NCBI RefSeq assembly: GCF_025499465.1
Contig: NZ_JAIMCA010000002.1
Coordinates: forward strand, 496,001 to 560,000
Reading direction: 5' to 3'
Length of the DNA: 64,000 bases
From: Allobosea sp. BH3
Lineage (GTDB): Bacteria > Pseudomonadota > Alphaproteobacteria > Rhizobiales > Beijerinckiaceae
The notes beneath the pieces were generated by a model that worked only from the letters and a program-made list of their open reading frames with translations, did no database searches and had not been told where the DNA came from. Positions within the stretch are counted from its first letter, which is position 1; each line of letters opens with the position of its first letter. A program made the translations under genes and the position numbers. This document shows positions 46,608 to 55,351 of this stretch, piece after piece.

Positions 46608-47231
46608 CTAACCCGCCGGTTTCGTCACGCGCCGCAGCGTCAAGTTGATCCGCCCGCCCTCCGGGAGCAGCGTCGAGGAGCCGGAGAGGATGCGGTCGAT
46701 GCCGTGATAGGCCAGCCGGGCCTCGCCCCCGAAGAGCATCACGTCGCCCGAGGCAAGCTTGAACGAGGAGGTGGGGCCGCCGCGCGTCGTGCCGCCGATG
46801 CGGAAGAGCGCCGCGTCGCCGAGCGAGACCGAGAGCACCGGCGCGTCGAAATCCTGCTCGTCACGATCCTGATGCAGCCCCATCTTGGCGCCAGCCGCAT
46901 AGAAATTGATCAGGCAGGCCTCGGGCGGGTGCGGATAGCCCGACAATTCCTCCCACAGCGCTAGAAGCGGCGCCGGCATCATCGGCCAGGGCTCGCCCGT
47001 CTCGGGGTGCTCCGGCTGGTAGCGATAGCCGCGCTCGTCCGAGACCCAGCCCAGCGGGCCGCAATTCGTCATCCTGACAGAGAAAGGCTTGCCGGTCTTC
47101 GGCATGCGCGGCTGGAAGAAAGGTGCCTTGCGCGCCACGGCACGCAGCTCCGCCACCAACGCCGCCTGCTCGGCCGGCGCGAGCCGACCCGGCCAGTGGA
47201 CGACACCCGGCGCGATGGCGACGCGGGTCAA
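46608..47231 (-). CDS. alkB: Alpha-ketoglutarate-dependent DNA repair dioxygenase AlkB
   Basis: AlkB oxidatively removes methyl groups from 1-methyladenine and 3-methylcytosine. The 207-residue protein has the Fe(II) triad His120, Asp122 (GLHQDRDE) and His176 (AYHGIDRI), and the 2-oxoglutarate Arg194 in [23 protein letters not shown] matches the family core. The start is TTG at 47231, overlapping the dapB stop (TTGA), so it is coupled to dapB. There is no Ada-type regulator nearby. Confidence 0.94.
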   Translation of the reverse strand: MTRVAIAPGVVHWPGRLAPAEQAALVAELRAVARKAPFFQPRMPKTGKPFSVRMTNCGPLGWVSDERGYRYQPEHPETGEPWPMMPAPLLALWEELSGYPHPPEACLINFYAAGAKMGLHQDRDEQDFDAPVLSVSLGDAALFRIGGTTRGGPTSSFKLASGDVMLFGGEARLAYHGIDRILSGSSTLLPEGGRINLTLRRVTKPAG

Positions 47232-48043
47232 AGCGCGTCGAGGCCGAGTACGTCGGCCATGGAGTAGAGGCCGGGAGCCCGGCCCTTGCCCCAGAGCGCG
47301 GCCTTGACCGCGCCCTGCGCGAAGAGGCTGCGATCCTCCGCGACATGAGCGAGCTCAAGCCGCTCGCCGGCTCCGGCGAAAATCACCTTGTGATCGCCGA
47401 CCACCGTGCCGCCGCGCAAAGCGGCGAAACCTATCGTGCCCGCCTCGCGCGCGCCGGTGATGCCGTCGCGGCCGGCGACACGGGCCTTCGCCAGATCGAC
47501 GTTACGGCCTTCGGCAGCAGCCTCGCCCAGCAGCACGGCCGTGCCGGAAGGGGCATCGACCTTCATGCGGTGATGCATCTCGACCACCTCGATGTCCCAA
47601 TCCGTGCCGAGCGTGGCCGCGACCTTGCGCACCAACGCCGCCAGCAGGTTGACGCCCAGGCTCATATTGCCGGAGCGGATGATCGGCGTGCGCCGGGCAG
47701 CCTCCTCCAGCTTCGCCAGATGGGCGGGCTCCATGCCGGTCGTGCCGACGACATGCAGAATGCCGGCATCCGCCGCGAGACCGGCGAAGGCGACCGTGGC
47801 ATCCGGCGCCGTGAAATCGAGCACGCCGTCGGCCGCTGCGAAGGCAGCAGCCGGATCGCTGGTGACCGCCACGCCCAGAGTGGGGAGGCCCGCCAGAACG
47901 CCCGCATCGCTGCCGATGGCGGCATTGCCGGGACGCTCGACGGCCGCGACGAGCCGGCAGCCCTGCGCCTGATCGATGGCGCGGATCAGCATCCGGCCCA
48001 TGCGACCGGCGGCACCGACGACGACGAGGCGCATGTCACTCAT
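47228..48043 (-). CDS. dapB: 4-hydroxy-tetrahydrodipicolinate reductase
   Basis: DapB reduces hydroxy-tetrahydrodipicolinate in the diaminopimelate pathway. The 271-residue protein has the Rossmann start [44 protein letters not shown], and the substrate motif [18 protein letters not shown] with the catalytic His and Lys. ATG 48043 (MSDMRL) is chosen with GGAG ten bases upstream; the frame is open much further without conservation. Supplies lysine and peptidoglycan with dapE. Confidence 0.96.
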   Translation of the reverse strand: MSDMRLVVVGAAGRMGRMLIRAIDQAQGCRLVAAVERPGNAAIGSDAGVLAGLPTLGVAVTSDPAAAFAAADGVLDFTAPDATVAFAGLAADAGILHVVGTTGMEPAHLAKLEEAARRTPIIRSGNMSLGVNLLAALVRKVAATLGTDWDIEVVEMHHRMKVDAPSGTAVLLGEAAAEGRNVDLAKARVAGRDGITGAREAGTIGFAALRGGTVVGDHKVIFAGAGERLELAHVAEDRSLFAQGAVKAALWGKGRAPGLYSMADVLGLDAL

Positions 48044-48150
48044 GGAAGGCGGGCTCCGGTGGCTTCCAGACGGAAACACATCCGTCATGGCGGTAATCGC
48101 TATAAGCCGCTTTTCCGCCGCCGCAACACCCGGAACCCGCGCAAAGCAAA

Positions 48151-48172
48151 ACGGCCGGGTTTCCCCGGCCGT
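48151..48172 (-). terminator. Rho-independent terminator of the Tim44-like gene
   Basis: ACGGCCGGG (48151-48159) pairs perfectly with CCCGGCCGT (48164-48172) over a 4-base loop. On the minus strand TTTTGCTTT follows, 26 bases after the Tim44-like stop codon. Confidence 0.8.
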
Positions 48173-48197
48173 CTCTCTATCTTTGTCGCGTTGGAGC

Positions 48198-49223
48198 TCA
48201 GGACGCCTGCTGGATGCCCGAAAGCTTCCAGGCGCCGCCGCGCTCGCGCAGGAAGGTCCAGTATTCCTTGACCTCCTGGGTCTCGTTCGGGTTGCCTTCG
48301 ACAACCTTGCCGGTGCTGCGCTCATAGAGCGCGTTGACCAGGCTGAAGCGCATCGCGACCGTGGCGTAGTCGGCAGCGCCTTCGCGCCAGGCTTCCGAAA
48401 GGTCGCCCTGCAGCAGCTTCACGTCCGTGACACGGTCGACAAGGCCGCGGCGCACGTTCTGCGTCAGATCCTCGTCGAAGTAGCCGAACATCTCCGGCGT
48501 GACGCGCTGGCGCAGGCCGGCCTCGTCCTCGTTGGAATAGGCCGTGTTGATCTCCCCGAGCAGGCGCTCGAAGCTGTTGAAGTCATCGCCCGAGAGCTCG
48601 ATCGGCTCGGGCTTCGCCTGGGCAGCGGCGCCCATGCCGAAACCACCACCGAGGTTCGCGCGCGGCGCGGCCTGCGGCGCGTCATGTCCCTGACGGGCAT
48701 AGCCCTGCGGGCCGTCCTGGCCCTGACGGGCATAGGGCGCGCCAGCGCCGGCGAGCTGCGGCTCGGAACGGCGGCGGAAGAAGCGGATGGCGAGGAAGAT
48801 GATGCCCGCGATCAGGCCGATCTGCAGCAGGAAGCCGAGCATGCCGGCGAGCGAAGCGAGGCCGCCGAAGAAGCCCGAGCCCGAGAGCATGCCGAACAGG
48901 CCCGCGCCGAGCAGGCCCGCGCCGATGCCCATCATCATGTTGCGGGCCATCGAGGGCCGGGCAGCCTGAGCGGCTGCGGCACCCATGCCCGGGTTGGCGG
49001 CGGACGGCGAGGCCGGCGAAGCCGGGCCGGCGCTGCGCTGGAAGGACTGTGCGCCGCCCGGCGTCGTAGCGGTCGAGGGCGGAGCGCTATTGGTGAAGGA
49101 GCCGCGGCTGCCGGAGCTCCTGCCCCCGCCCGGACGGGCTTCGGCAACGAGCGGCACGAGCATCAAGGCACCGACGACCAGGGCGACGGCGCGTCCACGG
49201 CGTGCGAGCGAAATCAGAGACAT
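48198..49223 (-). CDS. Tim44-like domain membrane protein
   Basis: The 341-residue protein has a signal or anchor ([20 protein letters not shown]), a low-complexity Ser/Ala/Gly/Pro linker, two hydrophobic segments ([18 protein letters not shown] and [18 protein letters not shown]), a Gln/Gly-rich linker and a C-terminal Tim44-like domain from about 215 ([20 protein letters not shown] ... [17 protein letters not shown]). Bacterial members are membrane proteins of unknown role; the domain resembles the mitochondrial import motor component. GGAGG is five bases before ATG 49223. Confidence 0.9.
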   Translation of the reverse strand: MSLISLARRGRAVALVVGALMLVPLVAEARPGGGRSSGSRGSFTNSAPPSTATTPGGAQSFQRSAGPASPASPSAANPGMGAAAAQAARPSMARNMMMGIGAGLLGAGLFGMLSGSGFFGGLASLAGMLGFLLQIGLIAGIIFLAIRFFRRRSEPQLAGAGAPYARQGQDGPQGYARQGHDAPQAAPRANLGGGFGMGAAAQAKPEPIELSGDDFNSFERLLGEINTAYSNEDEAGLRQRVTPEMFGYFDEDLTQNVRRGLVDRVTDVKLLQGDLSEAWREGAADYATVAMRFSLVNALYERSTGKVVEGNPNETQEVKEYWTFLRERGGAWKLSGIQQAS

Positions 49224-49419
49224 TGTTCCTCCCGGGGTCCCCCAATGAACCCTCATGCGTGAGAATATGGTGGGAGATCGCCCGGCACGCAAGGAGGGAC
49301 CCGGCTAACGATCTGAAATGCCTGACTATTTCAAATCAATGCATAATCATTCGGCGAGATACTCCCCGCGTGGTAAACTGGCGCATCGCCTGCCGGCGGC
49401 GGGCGAGAGGGAGAGCGCC

Positions 49420-49719
49420 ATGACCGGATCCGGACGCAGGCCTCACCGATTCAGGGACAGAACGCTGAGCTGGCTGCTCGCGCTCGCCATGCTCTTGTTC
49501 GTCGTCGAAGCCGCGGCCGAGCCCGCCATCCCGCTCGATCCGCCGCGGCTAGCGCAGGCGCCGGAGCCGCTCTGCTTCTGCTGGAACAACGGCCGCAAGA
49601 TCGCCGAGGGCGCGACATCCTGCATCCGCACAAACCAGGGCCAGCGGGTCGCGACCTGCGGAAGGGTTGTCAACATGATGTCCTGGCATGTGACCGAAAC
49701 GCCCTGCCCGGAGAGCTGA
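49420..49719 (+). CDS. Small secreted protein with five cysteines
   Basis: The 99-residue product has a basic start, a signal helix (LSWLLALAMLLFVVEAAAE) and a mature half with five Cys (EPLCFCWNNG, TSCIRTNQGQ, VATCGRV, ETPCPES). GGGAG lies six bases before the ATG at 49420; the frame is open 34 codons further but without a ribosome site. No family is recognised. The pattern suggests a disulfide-stabilised periplasmic protein. Confidence 0.78.
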   Translation: MTGSGRRPHRFRDRTLSWLLALAMLLFVVEAAAEPAIPLDPPRLAQAPEPLCFCWNNGRKIAEGATSCIRTNQGQRVATCGRVVNMMSWHVTETPCPES

Positions 49720-49749
49720 GAGGCGCCGCAGAGGGCCTTGAATCAAAAA

Positions 49750-49774
49750 CGCCGCCGGGAATTTCCCGGCGGCG
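49750..49774 (-). terminator. Rho-independent terminator of the 27-residue gene
   Basis: CGCCGCCGGG (49750-49759) pairs perfectly with CCCGGCGGCG (49765-49774) over a 5-base AT loop. TTTTTGATT follows on the minus strand, 49 bases beyond the small gene's stop. Confidence 0.8.
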
Positions 49775-49822
49775 CTGCTCTACATGGCTCTTGAGGTCCT
49801 AGCGACTTCGAGACTGACCTTG

Positions 49823-49906
49823 TCAGAACGCTCCCAGAACGATCGCCATCATGAAAACGAAAGCCGCTCCCATGACCAACCGGTCGAGACGTAGCGTGAC
49901 ACCCAT
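49823..49906 (-). CDS. Predicted 27-residue membrane peptide
   Basis: The frame encodes a basic N-terminus (MGVTLRLDRL) and one hydrophobic helix (VMGAAFVFMMAIVLGAF), ending at TGA. AGGAGG lies eight bases before the ATG, one of the strongest ribosome sites in the window, and a strong terminator follows within 50 bases. These two signals make a real short gene likely although nothing in the peptide identifies its function. Confidence 0.65.
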   Translation of the reverse strand: MGVTLRLDRLVMGAAFVFMMAIVLGAF

Positions 49907-50307
49907 CACACCCTCCTCCTGTCATTGACCTGTCGCAGAAGCTAACAGAACTGACGGAGGCCGCAAGGGGGCAGCACAGTGGCGGGGCGGCGGCGCAGGC
50001 TAGTTCTTCGTTAAAATGCAATTAAACCACTGATGTTCCAACGCGATTTTTCTATCCCCAGGCTCCCGTGGAACCGGCTCTTCCAACCCTTGGCCACAGC
50101 GTCGCCGCGATTTTTTCCGGCCTGGCCCTTCCTGACCTTCGGGAAGGCGGCGGGGCAGGCGCTGCGGCGAAGGCGGGCATCCGGTAAACGCTGCCGGACG
50201 CGGTTTTAAGCACTCGTTCACCACCCTGCCAAAGTTAATCCGGCTGTGGCGGCCGGGGCGCAGTCGGTTGAGAAAGCGTTCACCAAGCGCTTCGCATTTG
50301 ATTGGTC

Positions 50308-51474
50308 ATGCGACGCGCAAAACATGCCCTCATCCTCCTCGGTCTCCTCGCCGCAGCGGGCCTTGCCGGCTGCGGCAAATTCCAGAAGCCGCAGCGGGCC
50401 GCCTGGCGCGACCAGGCGGAGGCTGCCTGCATGGCCTCCCGCCAGGTGCAGCTCTCGAGCTATGTCAGCCTGCGCGGCAAGGCCATCGACGGGCCAGGCG
50501 TCTGCGGCATGCAGCAGCCGCTGAAGGTCTCGGCCTTCTCCAATGGCGGCATCGGGCTGACAAGCACGGCCACCCTCTCCTGCCCCGTGGTCGCGACCAC
50601 GGACCAGTGGCTGGCCGAGGTGGTGCAGCCGGCGGCGATGAACATCCTCGGCGCGCAGGTCATCGAGATGCGGGCGGGCTCCTATTCCTGCCGCGCGATG
50701 AACAACGGCACGGCGACCTCGCGCACTTCGGAACACGCCTTCGGCAATGCCGTGGACGTGTTTTCCTTCCGCCTGAACGACAGCCGCGTCGTCACGGTCA
50801 AGGACGGCTGGCGCGGCTCTCCGGAAGAACAGAACTTCCTGCGTGAAGTCTTCGTCGGCGCCTGCAACTATTTCGGCACGGTGCTCGGCCCCGGCGCCGA
50901 CCCGATGCATTACGACCATTTCCATATCGACCTGGCGCGGCACTCCAAGGACCGGCGGGTCTGCAAGCCGATCATCAAGTACACACCGAACTACAACCTG
51001 CCGCCGCCGGACCCGGCGCGCACCTATTCGACGGCGAAAGCAGGGCCGCAGCAGCGCAATGGCGCCCCGATGGCGGCACCCATGGCCGGCGCCGTGGTCG
51101 CAAGCGGGCCGCTGCTGCGCCAGCCGAGTGACGGCCTGCGCCCGCCGGGGGCGGTGCAGGGCGGCTATCCCGTCGCTGCCTACAGCCAAAACGCGGGCCA
51201 GGGCCTCGAGGCGCAGCGCCGCTATCTCGAGCATCCGGCCATGCGCCAGCCCGCCCCTACCCAGCCCTACCGGCCGGAGCCGCTCCCGAGCGAAAACAGG
51301 GGGCCGCTTGCGCTGCCGGGCGCAGTCTCGCCCACCGAGGAAGGGGTCATCGTAGGCGACGAAGGGGGAACCGGCGTCATCGACGAGGATGGCTACGATC
51401 AGGCCCAGCCGATGATCACGCCACGGCGGGACCCCTTCGCCTACAGCTCCGGCCGCGCACCACCGCGGCGGTAG
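50308..51474 (+). CDS. Extensin-like family lipoprotein
   Basis: The 388-residue protein has a lipoprotein signal with lipobox LAGC (MRRAKHALILLGLLAAAGLAGC, Cys about residue 22). Residues 35-225 form the extensin-like (ExtensinC) domain: GVCGMQQPLKVSAF, TSRTSEHAFGNAVDVFSFRL and DPMHYDHFHIDLARH, whose His/Asp pattern recalls zinc LAS-type peptidases. The last 150 residues are Pro/Gln/Arg-rich and disordered. It is probably anchored in the envelope; enzymatic activity is inferred. Confidence 0.9.
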   Translation: MRRAKHALILLGLLAAAGLAGCGKFQKPQRAAWRDQAEAACMASRQVQLSSYVSLRGKAIDGPGVCGMQQPLKVSAFSNGGIGLTSTATLSCPVVATTDQWLAEVVQPAAMNILGAQVIEMRAGSYSCRAMNNGTATSRTSEHAFGNAVDVFSFRLNDSRVVTVKDGWRGSPEEQNFLREVFVGACNYFGTVLGPGADPMHYDHFHIDLARHSKDRRVCKPIIKYTPNYNLPPPDPARTYSTAKAGPQQRNGAPMAAPMAGAVVASGPLLRQPSDGLRPPGAVQGGYPVAAYSQNAGQGLEAQRRYLEHPAMRQPAPTQPYRPEPLPSENRGPLALPGAVSPTEEGVIVGDEGGTGVIDEDGYDQAQPMITPRRDPFAYSSGRAPPRR

Positions 51475-51503
51475 AGCCTCACGCGTTCATGCAGGGTCAC
51501 GCC

Positions 51504-51594
51504 ATCATGCTCGCCCTTGCGGCGAGCATCCACGTCTTGAACACCGCACTGCATGAAGGAATACGTGGATGGTCGGGACAAGCCCGACCATGAC
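51504..51594. repeat. Dispersed palindromic repeat, family A, copy 4
   Basis: ATCATGCTCGCCCTTGCGGC at the left, GAGCATCCACGTCTTGAA, then TACGTGGATGG and CGACCATGAC at the right. It lies between the convergent extensin-like and mepA genes. Confidence 0.85.
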
Positions 51595-51654
51595 GGAAAG
51601 CTCGTGCTCATGGGCTCCGGGGCTCAGGCTCCAGGCCCTGCCCTGAACGACCCT

Positions 51655-52596
51655 TCAGTTGGAAACCAGCACCTGCCGGCATTCCGGCGGCAAGGCCTCG
51701 AGCGACATCGGCGGCTTGGGCTTCGGCTTCGGACCCGGCTTCGGTTTGGGCGGGTTGAAGATCGCGTCGTGCTGGCGCTCGACCCAGCCGGACAGCTCGG
51801 CGCCGCAACCATCGCCGAAACTCGGCGGCTCCTGCCCCTGACAGCTCGCCATCCCGGCGGGACAGGCCATGCGAATGTGGAAATGGTAGTTGTGGCCCCA
51901 GATCGGCCGCACCTTGTCGAGCCAGCCCTTGTCGGCGCCGGCCTCCCGGCAGAGCGCGACCTTGAGCGCGGGATTGACGAAGATGCGCTCGACGCGCGGC
52001 TCGGCGGCGACTGCCTTGATGAGGCGCGTATGGGCCGGGGTCCAGTTGCGCGGATCGACGTCGCGCCAGTCGGCGCGGGCCATGTTGACCGCCGGCATGT
52101 TCTCGCGCTGCTCGCCGTCGAGCCGGGCCCGGGGCATCGGCGTCAGCCAGACATCGGCGTCGAGACCGATCTGGTGCGAGGCATGGCCCGTCAGCATCGG
52201 TCCGCCGCGCGGCTGCGACATGTCGCCGACGAGCAGGCCCGGCCAGCCGGTGATGCGCGGTACCTCGGCGGCGAGCTGCTCCAGATAGCCGACGAGGACG
52301 GGGTGGCCCCAGTTGCGATTGCGGTTCAGCCGCATGACCTGCCAGCTCGCCCCGTCGACCGGCAAGGCGCGGGCACCCGCGAGGCAGCCACGGGCATAGG
52401 AGCCGATGGCGCGCGCCTGCATGCTGGCCGGCGTCGTCTTCTGGCCGAAGAGCGCGCGCGCCGCGTCCGGGAAGGCCGCGATGTTGGCGGCGCGATTCTT
52501 CGCCTCCTGATCAGCCGTCGACTGGGCCATGCCGATGGCCGGGGCGAAAGCCGCCAGAGCGGTTGCGATAGCCGCGATTCGCGAGATAGTGCGCAT
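51655..52596 (-). CDS. mepA: Penicillin-insensitive murein endopeptidase
   Basis: MepA cleaves D-Ala-meso-DAP cross-links in peptidoglycan. The about 313-residue protein has a signal peptide (SRIAAIATALAAFAPAIGMAQ), the metal motif GHASHQIGLDADVW (about 137-150) and WGHNYHFHIRM (about 234-244), both diagnostic for the M74 family, plus family Cys residues. The C-terminus contains a Pro/Lys repeat (PPKPKPGPKPKPKPP). An ATG five codons upstream (52611) is equally possible; neither has a clear ribosome site. Confidence 0.94.
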   Translation of the reverse strand: MRTISRIAAIATALAAFAPAIGMAQSTADQEAKNRAANIAAFPDAARALFGQKTTPASMQARAIGSYARGCLAGARALPVDGASWQVMRLNRNRNWGHPVLVGYLEQLAAEVPRITGWPGLLVGDMSQPRGGPMLTGHASHQIGLDADVWLTPMPRARLDGEQRENMPAVNMARADWRDVDPRNWTPAHTRLIKAVAAEPRVERIFVNPALKVALCREAGADKGWLDKVRPIWGHNYHFHIRMACPAGMASCQGQEPPSFGDGCGAELSGWVERQHDAIFNPPKPKPGPKPKPKPPMSLEALPPECRQVLVSN

Positions 52597-52718
52597 GAGC
52601 GGGAGGATCATCGTGCCGGCCGGCCGCGGTCAAGCCGTGCTTGCTGGACAAGCCCCGTGCAGGATTGCAGCCTTACGTTCAGTCAGGCGCCGGAATTGCG
52701 CCGTAGGAGGATATTTCG

Positions 52719-53699
52719 ATGACAGTCCAGATCGACCGGCGCGCCTTGCTAGCGGGCGCGGGCGCCGCGCTCGCCGCGCCCATTCCTGCCTTCAGCCAGC
52801 AGCCCTGGCCGCAGGGACGAACCCTGAAGCTCGTCGTGCCGTTCACGGCCGGCGGCGCCACCGACGTGCTCGGCCGGCTCGTCGCGGACAAGCTCGCCCA
52901 GACTTGGGGCACGGGCATCGTCGTGGAGAACCGGCCCGGCGCCGGCAGCAACATCGGCATCGAGGCCGCCGCCAAGGCCGAGCCTAATGGCGACACACTG
53001 CTGATCGCCTCGGTCGGGCTAGCGACGAACCCCTATCTCTACGCCAAGGTCAACTACGACGCGGCCAAGGACCTGGCGCCGATCACCATGGTCGCGCTGG
53101 TGCCCAACCTGCTCGTCGTCAACAACCAGCTCCCGGTGAAGGACGTCGCCGAACTCGTCGCCTACGCCAAGGCCAATCCGGGCAAGCTGACCTACGCCTC
53201 ATCCGGCGTCGGGACCTCGCTGCATCTTTCCGGCGAGCTCTTCCAGAAGCTCACCGGCACCAAGATGGTGCATGTGCCCTATCGCGGCTCTTCGCAGGCG
53301 ATCCAGGACCTGATCGGTGGGCGCGTGGACCTGATGTTCGACAACATCACCTCGGCCCTGCCGCATGCCAAAGCCGGCACCGTCCGGGGGCTCGGCGTGA
53401 CCACCGCCAAGCGCGCGGCGACCGCACCGGAGTTCGCGCCGATCGCGGAGACCATCCCGGGCTTCGACGTATCCTCGTGGTTCGCGCTGTTCGCCCCGGC
53501 GAAGACCCCGCCCGCGATCATCGCCAAGATCCAGGCCGACACCAAGGCCGGCATCGCCGACCCCGCGGTCCGGTCGAAGATGGACGCTCTGGCGGCAGAG
53601 CCCGGCGGCTGGACGTCGGCAGAACTCGGCACGTTCCTGCAGGCCGAGATGAAGAAATGGGGCGATCTGATCAAGGAAGTCGGCATCAAGGCCGACTGA
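52719..53699 (+). CDS. Tripartite tricarboxylate transporter substrate-binding protein (Bug/TctC)
   Basis: The 326-residue protein has an apparent twin-arginine-style signal (IDRRALLAGAGAALAAP) and the Bug fold: LKLVVPFTAGGATDVLGRL, VENRPGAGSNIGIEAAAK, TYASSGVGTSLHLSGELF and MVHVPYRGSSQAIQDLIGG. Bug proteins capture small carboxylates and related ligands. No TctA/TctB membrane genes are adjacent, so it is an orphan. AGGAGG is eight bases before the ATG. Confidence 0.93.
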   Translation: MTVQIDRRALLAGAGAALAAPIPAFSQQPWPQGRTLKLVVPFTAGGATDVLGRLVADKLAQTWGTGIVVENRPGAGSNIGIEAAAKAEPNGDTLLIASVGLATNPYLYAKVNYDAAKDLAPITMVALVPNLLVVNNQLPVKDVAELVAYAKANPGKLTYASSGVGTSLHLSGELFQKLTGTKMVHVPYRGSSQAIQDLIGGRVDLMFDNITSALPHAKAGTVRGLGVTTAKRAATAPEFAPIAETIPGFDVSSWFALFAPAKTPPAIIAKIQADTKAGIADPAVRSKMDALAAEPGGWTSAELGTFLQAEMKKWGDLIKEVGIKAD

Positions 53700-53714
53700 C
53701 GCGTCCCGAGGCAC

Positions 53715-53781
53715 GGAACCAGCCCTTCCCAGCCGGAGTTTCCCGTCGGAACAGCCCGCAAGGGCCCTGAACCGACGGGAG
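53715..53781 (+). promoter_or_regulatory. Possible EcfG-type promoter overlapping an RBS-pairing hairpin
   Basis: GGAAC (53715-53719) and AGTT (53737-53740) are 17 bases apart, close to the general-stress EcfG pattern GGAAC-N16/17-CGTT. Separately, TCCCGTCGG (53741-53749) is complementary to CCGACGGGA (53772-53780), which contains the ribosome site of the DUF3309-like gene; an inner GCCC-GCAA-GGGC hairpin lies at 53754-53765. A transcript from the proposed promoter would start inside the left arm, so both readings cannot fully hold. Confidence 0.4.
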
Positions 53782-53787
53782 ATTCTC

Positions 53788-53961
53788 ATGTCCACAGTGC
53801 TGATCGTTCTGCTGCTTCTGCTGCTGCTCGGCGGCGGCGGATATTACGGCCACAGGAGCTATGGCGGCGCCGGCCTCGGCGGCGTCGTCGGCCTCGTCGT
53901 GGTCGTCGTGTTGATCCTATGGCTGCTCGGCGCGATCGGCGGGGCGCCCGTCGTGACGTAA
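53788..53961 (+). CDS. DUF3309-like short membrane peptide
   Basis: A 57-residue product: MSTVLIVLLLLLLLGGGG, a Tyr/Gly loop (YYGHRSYGGAGLGG) and a second hydrophobic run (VVGLVVVVVLILWLLG). Two short helices around a Gly/Tyr loop and the start MST(I/V)L are the DUF3309 plan, common in alphaproteobacteria and often stress-related. GGGAG is six bases before the ATG. It is followed by a convergent ocd-like gene. Confidence 0.8.
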   Translation: MSTVLIVLLLLLLLGGGGYYGHRSYGGAGLGGVVGLVVVVVLILWLLGAIGGAPVVT

Positions 53962-53974
53962 GTCAGCCTATCCT

Positions 53975-54928
53975 TCAGGCGCCGTCGCGGTGCTCCCACA
54001 CCGCGATGGCGGCCGCCAGATCCTCAAGCGCGACGCCGACCGACTTGAACAGCGTAATGCCGCCGCCCTCGACGGAGCCGGCGATCCTGCCCTGGCAGAG
54101 GTCTGCGAGCGTGCCGGCGACCTTGTCGGCGCTGTAGCTGCCCTCAGCGATGGCGACCGCGACGTCGCCGCCCTCCTCGATGGCCTTGACCGAGTCGACG
54201 ACTACGCGAGAGCGATGGAGCGCGTCCGCATCGGCCTCCCGCATCTGCATGGTGAAGCCACCGATCAGATCGAGATGCGCCTCGCGCTTCAGCCAATGGC
54301 CGTGGATCAGCGGTTCGGTCGCGTTGGTCGCGCAGGAGATGATGTCAGCCGTGCGGGCCTCGCCCTCGAGGTCGATCGTGGCGCGAGCCTCGATGCCGTC
54401 CAGCGCCAGCGCCGCGACGACCGCCTCTGCCGCCTCGGGACGCCGTGCCCAGACCGCGATGTCGGTGATGGGGCGGACCGAGCGATGCGCCTTCACGATG
54501 AAGGGCGCGAGCGCGCCGGCCCCGACCATCAGCATGCGGCTGGATTCCGGATTCGACATGTAGCGCGAGGCGAGCGCGGAGGCCGCCGCGGTGCGCCAGA
54601 GCGTGAGGCGATTGCCGTCCATCACTGCCAATGGCCGGCCGGTCTCTCCGTCCATGAGCAGATAGGCGCCCATCACGCCCGGCAGGTTGCGCTTGCCGTT
54701 GCCGAAGAACACCGAGAGGATCTTCGTGCCGATATAGGGCTTGGCGACGCCCGGCCCGCTCCAGGCCGGCATCGTCAGCAGGATCGCACCGTCCTCGCCC
54801 GGGCGCTGGAGATCATACTGGCTGCGCTTGGGGGCGATGACCTCGCTGCGGAAGGCCTCGTCCAGAATGTCGATGAGAGAGGGGTAGCTCAGGGCCGAGT
54901 CGAGCTCGGCATCCTCGAAAAGGCGCAT
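53975..54928 (-). CDS. Ornithine cyclodeaminase / mu-crystallin family protein
   Basis: The 317-residue NAD(P)-dependent enzyme has KILSVFFGNGKRNLPGVMGAY-like family text (split here as KILSVFFGNGKRNLPG), MDGNRLTLWRTAAASALASR, the dinucleotide loop MLMVGAGALAPFIVKAH and DLIGGFTMQMREADADAL. Members include ornithine cyclodeaminase, ketimine reductases and amino-acid dehydrogenases; the substrate is not predictable. Its ATG overlaps the lapA stop by one base (TGATG), so it is translated after lapA. Confidence 0.92.
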   Translation of the reverse strand: MRLFEDAELDSALSYPSLIDILDEAFRSEVIAPKRSQYDLQRPGEDGAILLTMPAWSGPGVAKPYIGTKILSVFFGNGKRNLPGVMGAYLLMDGETGRPLAVMDGNRLTLWRTAAASALASRYMSNPESSRMLMVGAGALAPFIVKAHRSVRPITDIAVWARRPEAAEAVVAALALDGIEARATIDLEGEARTADIISCATNATEPLIHGHWLKREAHLDLIGGFTMQMREADADALHRSRVVVDSVKAIEEGGDVAVAIAEGSYSADKVAGTLADLCQGRIAGSVEGGGITLFKSVGVALEDLAAAIAVWEHRDGA

Positions 54929-55266
54929 CAATTTCTTCCGCTGGTCAGGGCCGGCAGGGCTGAATCGGGCACGGCGGAGCGCAGCGCCTGCGTTTCGGAG
55001 CGCAGCGCCTCGACCTCTCGACGGCCGCGGCGCGCCGCCTTCCTGTGCTTGCCCTGGGCGATCCAGGAAGCGAGCCCGCCGATCAGCACGCCGACGAAGA
55101 TCGCAGCGAGTACGACCAGGAAGAGCGGCAGCTCATAGGACAGCATCGGCAGGTCGCGGCTGAAGGGGTCGAGCGAGACGCGCACAGGCGCCCGATTGGC
55201 GACCGCGAACAGCACGATCACCAGCGCGATCGGGATCAAAACCAACGCCTTGAGAAAGGCCTTCAT
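54928..55266 (-). CDS. lapA: LapA/DUF1049 domain membrane protein
   Basis: The 112-residue protein has two membrane helices (ALVLIPIALVIVLFAVANR and LPLFLVVLAAIFVGVLIGG) around NRAPVRVSLDPFSRDLP, then a basic coiled-coil tail, the LapA_dom plan. In E. coli LapA works with LapB in LPS assembly control. The position downstream of ihfB is the usual one in this order. Confidence 0.9.
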   Translation of the reverse strand: MKAFLKALVLIPIALVIVLFAVANRAPVRVSLDPFSRDLPMLSYELPLFLVVLAAIFVGVLIGGLASWIAQGKHRKAARRGRREVEALRSETQALRSAVPDSALPALTSGRN

Positions 55267-55303
55267 CGCTCTCTCCGTGCCGGCGCGACAGGAGCGCCAG
55301 CCT

Positions 55304-55351
55304 TGGTTCAGGACTTGCCTGCTTCAGGACTTGCCCGTTTCAGGACTTGCC
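55304..55351. repeat. Three 16-base tandem copies spanning the ihfB stop codon
   Basis: On the minus strand the units are GGCAAGTCCTGAAACG, GGCAAGTCCTGAAGCA and GGCAAGTCCTGAACCA. The first holds the last ihfB codons and its TGA. Twelve bases are identical in all three. Confidence 0.9.

Noticed and set aside
46282-46611. 109-codon frame with CERSEAI ... GLLRRFAPRNDG text
   Set aside because: This is the translation of a family E palindromic repeat fused to a shifted frame of the TRIC-type gene, a well-known false ORF.
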